Source: an uncultured Bacilli bacterium (GTDB lineage Bacteria; Bacillota_I; Bacilli_A; RF39; UBA660). From it: a stretch of 42,168 bases of DNA. The notes below the pieces were generated by a model. The model worked only from the letters and a program-made list of their open reading frames with translations. It was not told the DNA's origin and did no database searches. The position numbers and the translations under genes were made by a program. Where the stretch lies: contig CALVKI010000064.1 of the NCBI GenBank assembly GCA_944332635.1, positions 1 to 42,168 on the forward strand. Direction: 5' to 3'. How positions within the stretch are numbered: the first letter of the stretch is position 1; every line of letters begins with the position of its first letter. Below, one piece after another: positions 1 through 7,078 of the stretch.

Positions 1-48
1 AATTTGATCATTTTATATCTCGTATTTTCTTAATTAAAGGCATTATAA

Positions 49-70
49 AAGGGTGATTTTCATCACCCTT
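49..70 (-). terminator. Hairpin after the FemAB gene
   Basis: A perfect 9-bp stem (49-57 with 62-70) with a 4-base loop lies about 40 bases past the stop of the first FemAB gene, which reads leftwards. On the minus strand it is followed by TTTTATAATG, only a moderate U-tract. It probably ends the two-gene FemAB transcript. Confidence 0.55.
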
Positions 71-109
71 CATAATCAATTCATTTATCAAATTTATTGT
101 TCACCAACA

Positions 110-1423
110 CTATTTGACAAAGAACCAGTATTTTTTCTTTTTTATATTTTTAAGTTTGTGGTAGGTAGCAAAAGCAAAATTATATGTATGGTACCAGAAT
201 GGCGAAATAATGTAATCAAATTCTCCAATTAATTCCACGACATGTCCACCAAAACTTTTTTTAAATAAGTATAGTCCATATAATGGGTTTTCTTTTCTAA
301 AGTCTCCTGTAATTCCATAAAAATTATAGCGTTTGTAACCTTTTTCGACTGCATATTTTACTCCAGTAAAATGAATGGTATATGCTGATTGGAATTGCAT
401 TACATCATCTAGAGTTCCTCCGTGTAATGATAATACTTCATTTCCATAGATTAAGAAAAGAATACCACCTAATAATTTTTTATTTCCGTATTTTTCTTTA
501 TATTCTTTTATTTTTTCTAGTTGTTTTTTTAATCTCTCTATTTCTTTTTCGTTTTTCTTATTATTTTGTTCATATTTTTTAGGGTTCATTTTTAAAATGT
601 TATTTTCATATTTATAAATTCGATTTTTTAATTCATCTTCATTGGTTTTTAGTTCTTCTTTAGTATTTTTTTCAAATTCTACAAAATTTATTTCAGCTAC
701 TAAGATTTTTAGTATTCCGTCGTCATGAAGAGAATCCCACATACTTTCATAATAGGATAATGGTCTATCTACAAATTCGCGTCTATCACTAGTGTGTTGC
801 ATTATATCTTTAAATATGGGAAGTTCTTCTTTTGATATTTCTCTTGTATGAATTCCAGAGCGTTCATTTTTTCTTAATATTTGCCTAGTCTTAGATTCCA
901 TGTCTTTCATTACATCATCTAATGTTTTGTTTTCTGTTTCGATAACATGCATCCACCTTGGTTGAAGAGTATCTTGCATTAAATTAAAACCAAAATGCTT
1001 ATATCCTAAATCTTTTAAGTTAGTTACAGCAATACTATTGTCCAATCCGTTAGTTACAATTTCACCATTATTGTTTCGTTCTTTGTATTCTACATATGGA
1101 TCTATCTTGATGAAGATAGCATTTTCTTTTTTTGCATATTCTTTTATTTGTTTTGTAAATTCTTCTAATAAATTTTTATTTTTATAGTCTATTAAGAATC
1201 CTCGTGGTGCATATAGCATTTTCTTTTTTATGATTGGTAATGTTTTAGATAATATTAAGCTTCCTGCAATTATCGTATTATCTTCTTCTAGTCCCAAATA
1301 ATGTGCTATCCATCCATTTTTCTTTTTTAAATGTGCCCAGGATACAGTCTGATAGAAAGTGATTTCTGGATTTGTATCGGCAAATTCTTTAAATTGTTTT
1401 TCACTTAGTTTTTTTAACTTCAT
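110..1423 (-). CDS. FemAB-family peptidoglycan-bridge aminoacyltransferase (second of pair)
   Basis: A 437-residue protein of the FemA/FemX/MurM family, which transfers amino acids from aminoacyl-tRNA to the lysine side chain of lipid II at the inner membrane face. It has the family layout: an N-terminal GNAT-like lobe (about 1-240), a charged helical hairpin rich in Lys/Glu (about 242-315) typical of the FemA coiled-coil arm, and a second GNAT-like lobe with NFYGITGDF and a conserved C-terminal LYLFKKSFGG...GEFDYII stretch. The start is ATG preceded by AAAGGAG. The first codons overlap the end of the upstream paralog by 23 bases, so the two are one operon. Family assignment is firm; the amino acid added cannot be read from sequence. 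Confidence 0.9.
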   Translation of the reverse strand: MKLKKLSEKQFKEFADTNPEITFYQTVSWAHLKKKNGWIAHYLGLEEDNTIIAGSLILSKTLPIIKKKMLYAPRGFLIDYKNKNLLEEFTKQIKEYAKKENAIFIKIDPYVEYKERNNNGEIVTNGLDNSIAVTNLKDLGYKHFGFNLMQDTLQPRWMHVIETENKTLDDVMKDMESKTRQILRKNERSGIHTREISKEELPIFKDIMQHTSDRREFVDRPLSYYESMWDSLHDDGILKILVAEINFVEFEKNTKEELKTNEDELKNRIYKYENNILKMNPKKYEQNNKKNEKEIERLKKQLEKIKEYKEKYGNKKLLGGILFLIYGNEVLSLHGGTLDDVMQFQSAYTIHFTGVKYAVEKGYKRYNFYGITGDFRKENPLYGLYLFKKSFGGHVVELIGEFDYIISPFWYHTYNFAFATYHKLKNIKKKKYWFFVK

Positions 1424-2714
1424 TTTCTATCTCCTTTTTGCTTTTGTTTCTAATGGTTTTTCTATAAAATGGAACTAGTTTTGTAAATATAAAATACATT
1501 GGTTTATTAATTATATAATCAAATTCTCCTAAAAACTCAATATAATTTCCTCCAAATTTCTTTTTAAATTCATGTAGGCCAAATCTTGGATTGTTTTTTG
1601 ATAAATCTCCAACGGTGCCAAATTGGTCATAAACGTTTAATCCCTTTTCTTTGCAATATTTGATGTGCTTTTCATATGTATAATAGTTAACATAAGTTTC
1701 TGTTAATATGTTATGATTTCCAGCATATAAGACCCATGCTTTATCAGCATATTCGATTATCATGTGTGCACTTAAAGTTAGATCATTACCATATTCTTTT
1801 TTATAATCTTCAAATTTTTTAATTTCTTTATTATAATTTTCTTTTTGCCTTGTTAATTCATTTAATTTATTTTTAGCACTTTTACTTAAATTATCAATTG
1901 GCAGTATTGAGATTTGATTATTTACTGTTTTTAAGTTTTCTTTTATTTTTTTTATTGTTCTATCAATATTTACTTTTCCTAAAAACAATGTAGCTTTACC
2001 ATTCTGACTACCATTAAAAATGTCATATAGCGTATTGTAGTAATCTTCATTGTATGATACAAAATCTTTTCTGGTTTCTGTTAAAGTCATCAAGTGATAG
2101 AACTCTTTTAAGTCTTTTTCGGTGCCAATTTCTACATAAGTATCCAATTTTTTTGCTTTTGCAATTCTTTGTTTTGTTGTTTTAGAAAAATGCTCTTCTA
2201 TTTCTTCTAGTGATTGATTTAAATCTATTCTAAAAGTATATCTTGGTTGCATTGTTTCAAAATTTTTAGTAAATCCTAGATGTTTATATCCTATTTTTTT
2301 TAGATTTTCAAAAATACGATTTATATCATAGGGGAGTTCTTGTTCTTCATCTAAGTAATTGTAATTTTTATAAATTAAATCAGGATCTATTTTTACAAAA
2401 ATTGCTTTTTTACTTTTAGCAAATTTGATTATTTCTTTTGTCATTTCTTTTAGTAAATTTTCATCTTCATAGTTTATTATATATCCTCTTGGACAATAAA
2501 AATAACAGTAATTTAGTGGAAGATGTTTTTGTAGTAATAAAGCTGTTCCTAAAATATTTTTTTTTTCATCTACCAGACCTAGATAATAGGGAGTTAAGCC
2601 TTTTTTTATTTTTGCTAATTCTCCCCAACTATAAGATTGTAAGAAATGTGATTTAGGTTGTTTTTTTAAATAGTTTTCGTATGCTTCTTCACTTAATCGT
2701 GCTAATTTTGCCAA
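1401..2714 (-). CDS. FemAB-family peptidoglycan-bridge aminoacyltransferase (first of pair)
   Basis: A paralog of the downstream FemAB protein with the same layout: two GNAT-like lobes around a Lys/Glu-rich coiled-coil arm (about residues 245-315). The ending FGLHEFKKKFGGNY...GEFDYII matches the partner's. I chose a TTG start at 2714: the in-frame ATG at 2723 directly abuts the AAAGG ribosome site, whereas TTG sits 9 bases from it, and the resulting MAKLARLSE aligns with MKLKKLSE of the paralog. Two such enzymes in one operon usually build a two-step interpeptide bridge, each adding one residue. The substrate amino acids are unknown. Confidence 0.88.
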   Translation of the reverse strand: MAKLARLSEEAYENYLKKQPKSHFLQSYSWGELAKIKKGLTPYYLGLVDEKKNILGTALLLQKHLPLNYCYFYCPRGYIINYEDENLLKEMTKEIIKFAKSKKAIFVKIDPDLIYKNYNYLDEEQELPYDINRIFENLKKIGYKHLGFTKNFETMQPRYTFRIDLNQSLEEIEEHFSKTTKQRIAKAKKLDTYVEIGTEKDLKEFYHLMTLTETRKDFVSYNEDYYNTLYDIFNGSQNGKATLFLGKVNIDRTIKKIKENLKTVNNQISILPIDNLSKSAKNKLNELTRQKENYNKEIKKFEDYKKEYGNDLTLSAHMIIEYADKAWVLYAGNHNILTETYVNYYTYEKHIKYCKEKGLNVYDQFGTVGDLSKNNPRFGLHEFKKKFGGNYIEFLGEFDYIINKPMYFIFTKLVPFYRKTIRNKSKKEIENEVKKTK

Positions 2715-2741
2715 TTTTATCATCCTTTCTTTTCAATATTT

Positions 2742-2768
2742 AGTATACCATAAAAAATGTGTAATCAA
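2742..2768 (-). promoter_or_regulatory. Candidate promoter of the FemAB pair
   Basis: On the minus strand TTGATT and TATACT precede the upstream FemAB gene, but the spacer is only 15 bases. The -10 is good and the -35 assignment is weak. The -35 overlaps the poly-U of the preceding gene's terminator. Confidence 0.4.
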
Positions 2769-2794
2769 CAAAAAAGAACACTTGAATTGTGTTC
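2769..2794 (-). terminator. Rho-independent terminator of the 65-residue gene
   Basis: GAACAC/GTGTTC stem (2776-2781 with 2789-2794) with a 7-base loop, followed on the minus strand by TTTTTTG. The hairpin includes the TGA stop of the small gene that precedes it. Confidence 0.75.
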
Positions 2795-2990
2795 ATAACA
2801 TATACATTCCATCTTCTTTTTGCAAATAATCATTTTGAGGTGTATGTTCTAATTTTGATATGCGTTTTTTTAATGTATTTATTTCTTGCTTTAATTTTTC
2901 TATTTCTTGATAAATGTTAGGTTCGTTCTTTTGTGGAGGCATTGGTGGCATACCGAAGTTTGGAATATATGGAAATGGAAATTGATTCAT
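2793..2990 (-). CDS. Small Pro/Met-rich coiled-coil protein, unknown
   Basis: A 65-residue protein that I do not recognise. Residues 4-20 are rich in Pro, Met and aromatic residues (FPFPYIPNFGMPPMPPQ). Residues 27-48 form a heptad-like coiled coil (EIEKLKQEINTLKKRISKLE). The tail is polar and ends MYML. There is no signal peptide or membrane segment. A very strong AAGGAGG site 8 bases before ATG and a dedicated terminator argue that it is a real, well-translated gene. Short Pro-rich proteins with one coiled coil are common among spore-surface proteins, but nothing here proves that role. Confidence 0.75.
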   Translation of the reverse strand: MNQFPFPYIPNFGMPPMPPQKNEPNIYQEIEKLKQEINTLKKRISKLEHTPQNDYLQKEDGMYML

Positions 2991-3060
2991 AAAGTTGTCC
3001 TCCTTTTTATTGTATGCATTAGGCTATATTTCTGTTATAATATATGATGGATGTGATATT

Positions 3061-3708
3061 ATGAGACTAAGAAATGTAAAAAATAAAGAAGAAATTTTAA
3101 ATTCATCTTCTTTTTTGGTTAAAGAACCAAAAAAATATTGTGGAAAATGGTATGATTATTTTGATAATTTTAATCCTATATATATTGAAATAGGAATGGG
3201 TAAAGGTCAGTTTATACGTGAAAATGCTAAGAAATATCCTAATATTAATTTTATTGGTATTGAGAAGTATGATAGTGTTGTTGCAAAATGTCTACCTAAA
3301 ATTGATAATAATCTAAAAAATCTAGCTATCATTCGTATGGATGCTCTAGAAATTGATCAAGTTTTTTTGCATGAAATTGATCGTATTTATTTGAACTTTT
3401 CTGATCCTTGGCCTAAAAAGCGTCATCATTTGCGTAGACTTTCTAGTAAAGTTTTTTTAGAAAAATATTCTGGTCTTTTTCGAAACGATTTTGATATATG
3501 GATGAGGACGGATAATCCAGACTTGTTTTGTTATTCTTTGATGAGTTTTAGTGAGGCACATTATATACTTAAAAATCTTACTTTAGATTTACATGGTCAA
3601 GATGATGAAAATTTGATTACAACAGAGTATGAAGATCGCTTTTTATCTATGGGTATGCCTATTTATAGTGTAGAAGCAGTTAAAGTGTCTAAAACAGTAA
3701 ATAAGTAG
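3061..3708 (+). CDS. trmB: tRNA (guanine-46-N7)-methyltransferase
   Basis: TrmB transfers methyl from S-adenosylmethionine to N7 of G46 in the tRNA variable loop. The 215-residue product carries the SAM-binding glycine-rich loop EIGMGKGQF, the acidic GIEK that follows it, and the family signature NFSDPWPKKRHHLRR with WMRTDN after it. Length is normal for the family. I use ATG 3061, not the in-frame upstream codons, because it gives the usual MRLRN N-terminus. An extended -10 (TGTTATAAT) lies about 20 bases before it. In Bacillus trmB also lies near ytxG/ytxH, as it does here. Confidence 0.93.
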   Translation: MRLRNVKNKEEILNSSSFLVKEPKKYCGKWYDYFDNFNPIYIEIGMGKGQFIRENAKKYPNINFIGIEKYDSVVAKCLPKIDNNLKNLAIIRMDALEIDQVFLHEIDRIYLNFSDPWPKKRHHLRRLSSKVFLEKYSGLFRNDFDIWMRTDNPDLFCYSLMSFSEAHYILKNLTLDLHGQDDENLITTEYEDRFLSMGMPIYSVEAVKVSKTVNK

Positions 3709-3716
3709 AAAAAATT

Positions 3717-3744
3717 TTTACATTTAATGAAAATTTGATATAAT
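3717..3744 (+). promoter_or_regulatory. Sigma-A type promoter
   Basis: TTTACA and TATAAT with a 16-base spacer, placed just after the trmB stop and 20 bases before the lipoprotein start. It probably drives the lipoprotein-YtxG-YtxH cluster. Confidence 0.7.
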
Positions 3745-3764
3745 GTAGTAAGAGTAGGTGAAAT

Positions 3765-4439
3765 ATGAAAAGAAGAATAGTTTTGCTCTCTATTATGCTA
3801 TTGTTAGTTTCTGGATGTAGTGTACAGACTTTGAGTACTACTAGTTTTGAGGATAATATTTCTATGATATTGTCTAAAGACACTAATTTAGCTAATGTTC
3901 ATTTTGATGGTTATCAATATTATGTTCCGTTTGGAGTTCGTTTTGTTAACAAAGACGATTATAATGCACTTTTACAGGATAAATATGCTAATCGTTATTA
4001 TTTATATGTTGATGCTATTGGATATTTTCATGGTACTAAAAACACTTACAAAGTGAATAAAGAAGCTTATTATTCTAAGAAATTAAATTATAATAAGAAA
4101 AATGGTTATATTGAAATTAATGAAGTAAATAATGAGTATTTTGTTGAGATGGTTTTTAATTATTGTAAAATAGAAGCTTATATTCCTAAAAAATATTTGG
4201 TTTCCGTTATTAATAATATGAGTTATATCTTACAATCTGTTGAGTATCATGATAAAGTTTTGGAAAGTTTGATAGGAGATAATGTTTTAAATTATAAAGA
4301 GGAAACATTTAGTCTTTTTGAATCTAAATCTGATGATGATGAGTCTGTTTTAAAATATGATGACTATCAAGAAGCAGATATAAAAAATGGTGGAAATATC
4401 ATTGATGAAGACAATTTTGAAGTTAATGAAATAGAGTAG
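3765..4439 (+). CDS. Putative lipoprotein, unknown function
   Basis: A 224-residue protein with a lipoprotein signal: KRR, a hydrophobic core, then the lipobox LLVSGC with the acceptor Cys near residue 18. The mature part has an alternating Tyr/Val/Phe-rich region (about 40-150) that looks beta-rich and ends in a very acidic tail (DDDESVLKYDDYQEADIKNG). It is therefore predicted to sit on the outer face of the membrane. It heads a tightly spaced cluster: the next gene starts 13 bases after its stop. I cannot name the family. Confidence 0.8.
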   Translation: MKRRIVLLSIMLLLVSGCSVQTLSTTSFEDNISMILSKDTNLANVHFDGYQYYVPFGVRFVNKDDYNALLQDKYANRYYLYVDAIGYFHGTKNTYKVNKEAYYSKKLNYNKKNGYIEINEVNNEYFVEMVFNYCKIEAYIPKKYLVSVINNMSYILQSVEYHDKVLESLIGDNVLNYKEETFSLFESKSDDDESVLKYDDYQEADIKNGGNIIDEDNFEVNEIE

Positions 4440-4452
4440 AAGAGGTGACATT

Positions 4453-5520
4453 ATGGGTGTTTTTGATAAAATAAAAAATGCTCTTTTTGAAGAAGAGTAT
4501 GTTGAAGTAGAAGAAAAGCCAAAAACTAGATCAAAGATTAAACGTGATAAACAGAAAAAAGAAAAAGAAGTCATGATTCACGAAAATAAGCCAATTGCAA
4601 AGAAAATTGTTTTACCTTCTAAAAAAGAAGAAGCAGAAGATTTTACAGATTATAAACCTAGAGATGAAGATTTTGAAATTGTTCCTGAAAGAGAAGAGAA
4701 AAAGGATACTTCGGAATTTAAGTTTCCTGCTGTTGATGATGAGGAGTTTGAAACTAAATCTTATCATGATGAACCAAAGATAGTTGGTGTCGTTACGGAA
4801 GAAAAAATTCAGCCTGTAGAACAGGAAAAATTATATCAGGGTCATAAAAAGGAAGCTTATTCATATCAAAATGGAGTTGCTTCTATTGAAGAAGCTTATC
4901 ATGGACATGAGTCTAATTTATATCATAGTGATTATAATGATTCTGTCTCTATTCGTGAATATGGAACTTATGAAAAAGAAAAAAAACCTGTTTTTAAGCC
5001 TTCTCCAATTATTTCACCAATTTATGGTATTTTAGATAAAAATTATAAAAAAGAAGAAATTATTCCAAAAAGAGAAGTTCGTTTATCTAGTTATACTAGA
5101 GAACATATGAATGTTGATGATGTTAGACGGAAAGCTTATGGAAATTTGACTGATGATATTGTAGCTGATATTGATGGAAAGAAGAATACTTTTGAAGCAA
5201 AAGAAGAAACGGTAGATATAGATGACAATTTATTGGTTGATTTAAGTAATGATGATGAAAAACCGAAAGTTTCTGAAGTTACTGTTGGGGATGCTGAAGA
5301 ATATTTTAGAGATTTAGGGTTAGAATATAATATTGATTATAAGGATTCTAGTAAAGAAAAATCGGTTGGTAGGAGAGTTACTCAAAATTATAATGAAGAA
5401 GAAAAAAAGAGCGATTTAAAATCTTTACAAGAAAATGATAAATCATCTAGTAATTTAACAACTAGTGATAATCTTTTTGATCTTATTGATTCTATGTATG
5501 ATGAAGAAGAAAAGGAATAA
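4453..5520 (+). CDS. Highly charged, mostly disordered cytoplasmic protein
   Basis: A 355-residue unrecognised protein. It starts with an amphipathic-looking MGVFDKIKNALFEEEY, similar in style to membrane-binding tips of cell-division proteins such as SepF, but I see no SepF fold after it. The rest is dense in Glu, Lys and Asp with little hydrophobic sequence. One exception is a low-charge Pro/Ile block around residues 180-195 (KPSPIISPIYGILDKN), which looks like a docking motif. No signal peptide or membrane segment. RBS AGAGGTG precedes the ATG; the gene lies between the lipoprotein and the YtxG-like gene with gaps under 20 bases, so it is probably co-transcribed with them. Confidence 0.78.
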   Translation: MGVFDKIKNALFEEEYVEVEEKPKTRSKIKRDKQKKEKEVMIHENKPIAKKIVLPSKKEEAEDFTDYKPRDEDFEIVPEREEKKDTSEFKFPAVDDEEFETKSYHDEPKIVGVVTEEKIQPVEQEKLYQGHKKEAYSYQNGVASIEEAYHGHESNLYHSDYNDSVSIREYGTYEKEKKPVFKPSPIISPIYGILDKNYKKEEIIPKREVRLSSYTREHMNVDDVRRKAYGNLTDDIVADIDGKKNTFEAKEETVDIDDNLLVDLSNDDEKPKVSEVTVGDAEEYFRDLGLEYNIDYKDSSKEKSVGRRVTQNYNEEEKKSDLKSLQENDKSSSNLTTSDNLFDLIDSMYDEEEKE

Positions 5521-5535
5521 AGAGGAGGCTTTGTT

Positions 5536-5847
5536 ATGGATGTATTAAATGCAGTTTTACCAGTATTATTATATATATTTGGTATCATATTATTAATAGT
5601 GTTAATTATTTTAGGAATACGAATGATTCAAATCTTAGATAAAACTGATAAAATGTTAGATGATGCTAATAAAGTATTAGAAAATATTACTGAAAAAGTA
5701 AATTCTTTTAATGGTTTTTTTGAGGTTTTGGATAAAACAGGGTACGGTATTTCTGTAATTGGTGATAAAGTCATTGGACTTTTCTCTGGTATTGTTTCTA
5801 AAATATTTAATAAAAATAAAAAAAATGAGGAGAATTTATATGAGTAA
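5536..5847 (+). CDS. YtxG-like (DUF948-type) membrane protein
   Basis: A 103-residue protein with one N-terminal membrane segment (about 8-32, rich in Leu/Ile/Val), then a helical, coiled-coil-like stretch (KTDKMLDDANKVLENITEK) and a basic end. This is the DUF948/YtxG pattern. The call is strengthened by the next gene, which is YtxH-like and overlaps by 8 bases, as ytxG-ytxH are paired in Bacillus. Function in the family is poorly known; envelope or stress roles are inferred only from its relatives. RBS AGAGGAGG is strong. Confidence 0.72.
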   Translation: MDVLNAVLPVLLYIFGIILLIVLIILGIRMIQILDKTDKMLDDANKVLENITEKVNSFNGFFEVLDKTGYGISVIGDKVIGLFSGIVSKIFNKNKKNEENLYE

Positions 5848-6256
5848 AGAAAAAAAATCTGGATTTGGTAAATTTTTAGTTGGGGCAGCTGTTGGTGCTG
5901 GTCTTGGTGTTTTGTTTGCTCCAAGAAAAGGAAGTGAAACAAGAGCACAGTTAAAGATAAAAATTAATGAATTAGTAGCACAAATAAAAAATATTGATAT
6001 GGATGATGTGAAAGAAGAGTTTAATCGTAAAGTTGAAAGTATCAAAGAAGGACTAGCAGATTTAGATAAAGAAAAAGTATTAGAAATAGCTAAAGAAAAA
6101 GCTACTCAATTGAAAGATAAGGCTCAAGAACTTGTTGATTTGGCTATTGAAAAGGGTACTCCTGTACTTAGAGATGCTGCTGAAGAAGTTCGTTTAAAAG
6201 CAATAGATGTTACTAAGGATATATTGAAAAAACTTGAAAGTGGAGAAAAGAAGTAA
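5840..6256 (+). CDS. YtxH-domain protein
   Basis: A 138-residue protein starting at ATG 5840 inside the end of the previous gene, with GAGGAG upstream. The N-terminus GFGKFLVGAAVGAGLGVLFA followed by PRKGSETR is the YtxH signature: a glycine-zipper membrane segment ending in APxxG. The remaining 100 residues are amphipathic helix with repeated Lys-Asp/Glu heptads, resembling LEA-like or apolipoprotein-like helices. It probably lies along the inner membrane face. YtxH relatives respond to general stress in Bacillus; no such promoter is evident here. Confidence 0.88.
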   Translation: MSKEKKSGFGKFLVGAAVGAGLGVLFAPRKGSETRAQLKIKINELVAQIKNIDMDDVKEEFNRKVESIKEGLADLDKEKVLEIAKEKATQLKDKAQELVDLAIEKGTPVLRDAAEEVRLKAIDVTKDILKKLESGEKK

Positions 6257-6270
6257 TTCTTTTCTTTTTT
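6245..6270 (+). terminator. Terminator after ytxH
   Basis: GAAAAGAA/TTCTTTTC stem (6245-6252 with 6257-6264), 4-base loop GTAA containing the stop codon, then TTTTTT. It separates the envelope cluster from the T-box operon. Confidence 0.7.
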
Positions 6271-6275
6271 GGTAC

Positions 6276-6304
6276 TTTTCAAATAGTTAAAACTATGATA
6301 TATT
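6276..6304 (+). promoter_or_regulatory. Promoter of the T-box/CYTH/tyrS operon
   Basis: TTTTCA and TATATT with a 17-base spacer and a TG just before the -10. Transcription would start near 6311, immediately before the T-box stem I region. Confidence 0.55.
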
Positions 6305-6310
6305 AGATAC

Positions 6311-6521
6311 ATAATTTTTCGTTGATGAATGATTAGTAGTAGTTATTTTTATTTATAGAGATTTAGTGATTGGTGAAAACTAAAAGCAAATAATTATGAA
6401 TTACAACATTCGGAGAAAAAACGTTAATCGCGTTAAGATATAGAAGTGTATAGAGAAATCTATAAAGTAAGGTGGTACCGCGAACTGTTCGTCCTTATAG
6501 GAGGGATAGTTCTTTTTTTTG
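6311..6521 (+). promoter_or_regulatory. T-box leader, tyrosine-specific
   Basis: The diagnostic T-box AAGGTGGTACCGCG is present at 6469-6482. Its TGGT would pair with an ACCA tRNA end, as expected for tRNA-Tyr with discriminator A. Upstream, GAATTACA at 6399-6406 contains a plausible specifier codon TAC (Tyr, 6402-6404). Downstream, a GAACT...AGTTC terminator hairpin (about 6483-6512) ends in eight T (6513-6520). Uncharged tRNA-Tyr should stabilise the antiterminator and allow transcription of the CYTH gene and tyrS. The specifier assignment rests on position and agreement with tyrS; I did not fold the RNA. Confidence 0.92.
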
Positions 6522-6532
6522 GAGGTAATGTT

Positions 6533-7078
6533 ATGCATACAGAATATGAAGTTCGTGTTTTAGAAATTAATCCAGATGAAATTATTAAAAAATTAGAAGA
6601 GGTTGGAGCTGAGTTGCAATGGGATCATTTACAAAAGAGATATGTATATGATTTTATACCAAGAATTGATGGTAAATGGATTCGATTAAGAACTAATGGA
6701 GATAAGACTACTCTTACCATTAAAAATGTTGTTTCTTCGTCAATTGATGGTACACAAGAATTAGAAATTGGGGTTGAAGATTTTGATAAAACTAATTTAA
6801 TCTTAAATGAATTGGGGTTTGTTGCTAAAGGATATCAGGAAAATAGACGTAGACAATATATTTTGGATGGTGTTGAAATTGATATAGATTCATGGCCTTG
6901 GATTCCTACATATCTAGAGATTGAAGGAGAGAGCGAAGAAGTTATTTACGAAGTTTTGGACAAGCTCGGGATTCCAAAAGAAAAAACTACTAGTCGAGAT
7001 GTTGATACTATTTACCGGGATTATGGATATAATGTAAATGAAATATATGAATTGAAGTTAGAGGAGGAAAGAAAATGA
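6533..7078 (+). CDS. CYTH-domain protein (class IV adenylate cyclase-like)
   Basis: A 181-residue CYTH (CyaB/thiamine-triphosphatase) superfamily protein: members bind triphosphate substrates and a divalent metal inside a beta tunnel. Visible family elements are the N-terminal EYEVR (family ExExK, with Arg for Lys), WIRLR, TLTIKN, a central Glu-rich strand (TQELEIGVED), RRQYIL, EIDIDSWPWIPTYLEIEG and a final YRDYG. It is about the usual length. The start is ATG 6533 with GGAGG upstream, directly after the T-box terminator. Its stop overlaps the tyrS start (ATGA), so it is co-transcribed and coupled with tyrS. The activity (cyclase, triphosphatase or other) cannot be told from sequence. Confidence 0.87.
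   Translation: MHTEYEVRVLEINPDEIIKKLEEVGAELQWDHLQKRYVYDFIPRIDGKWIRLRTNGDKTTLTIKNVVSSSIDGTQELEIGVEDFDKTNLILNELGFVAKGYQENRRRQYILDGVEIDIDSWPWIPTYLEIEGESEEVIYEVLDKLGIPKEKTTSRDVDTIYRDYGYNVNEIYELKLEEERK

Noticed and set aside
4453-4500. The 355-residue acidic protein as SepF because of its MGVFDKIKN start.
   Set aside because: The SepF core domain is absent; the rest is charged, low-complexity sequence.
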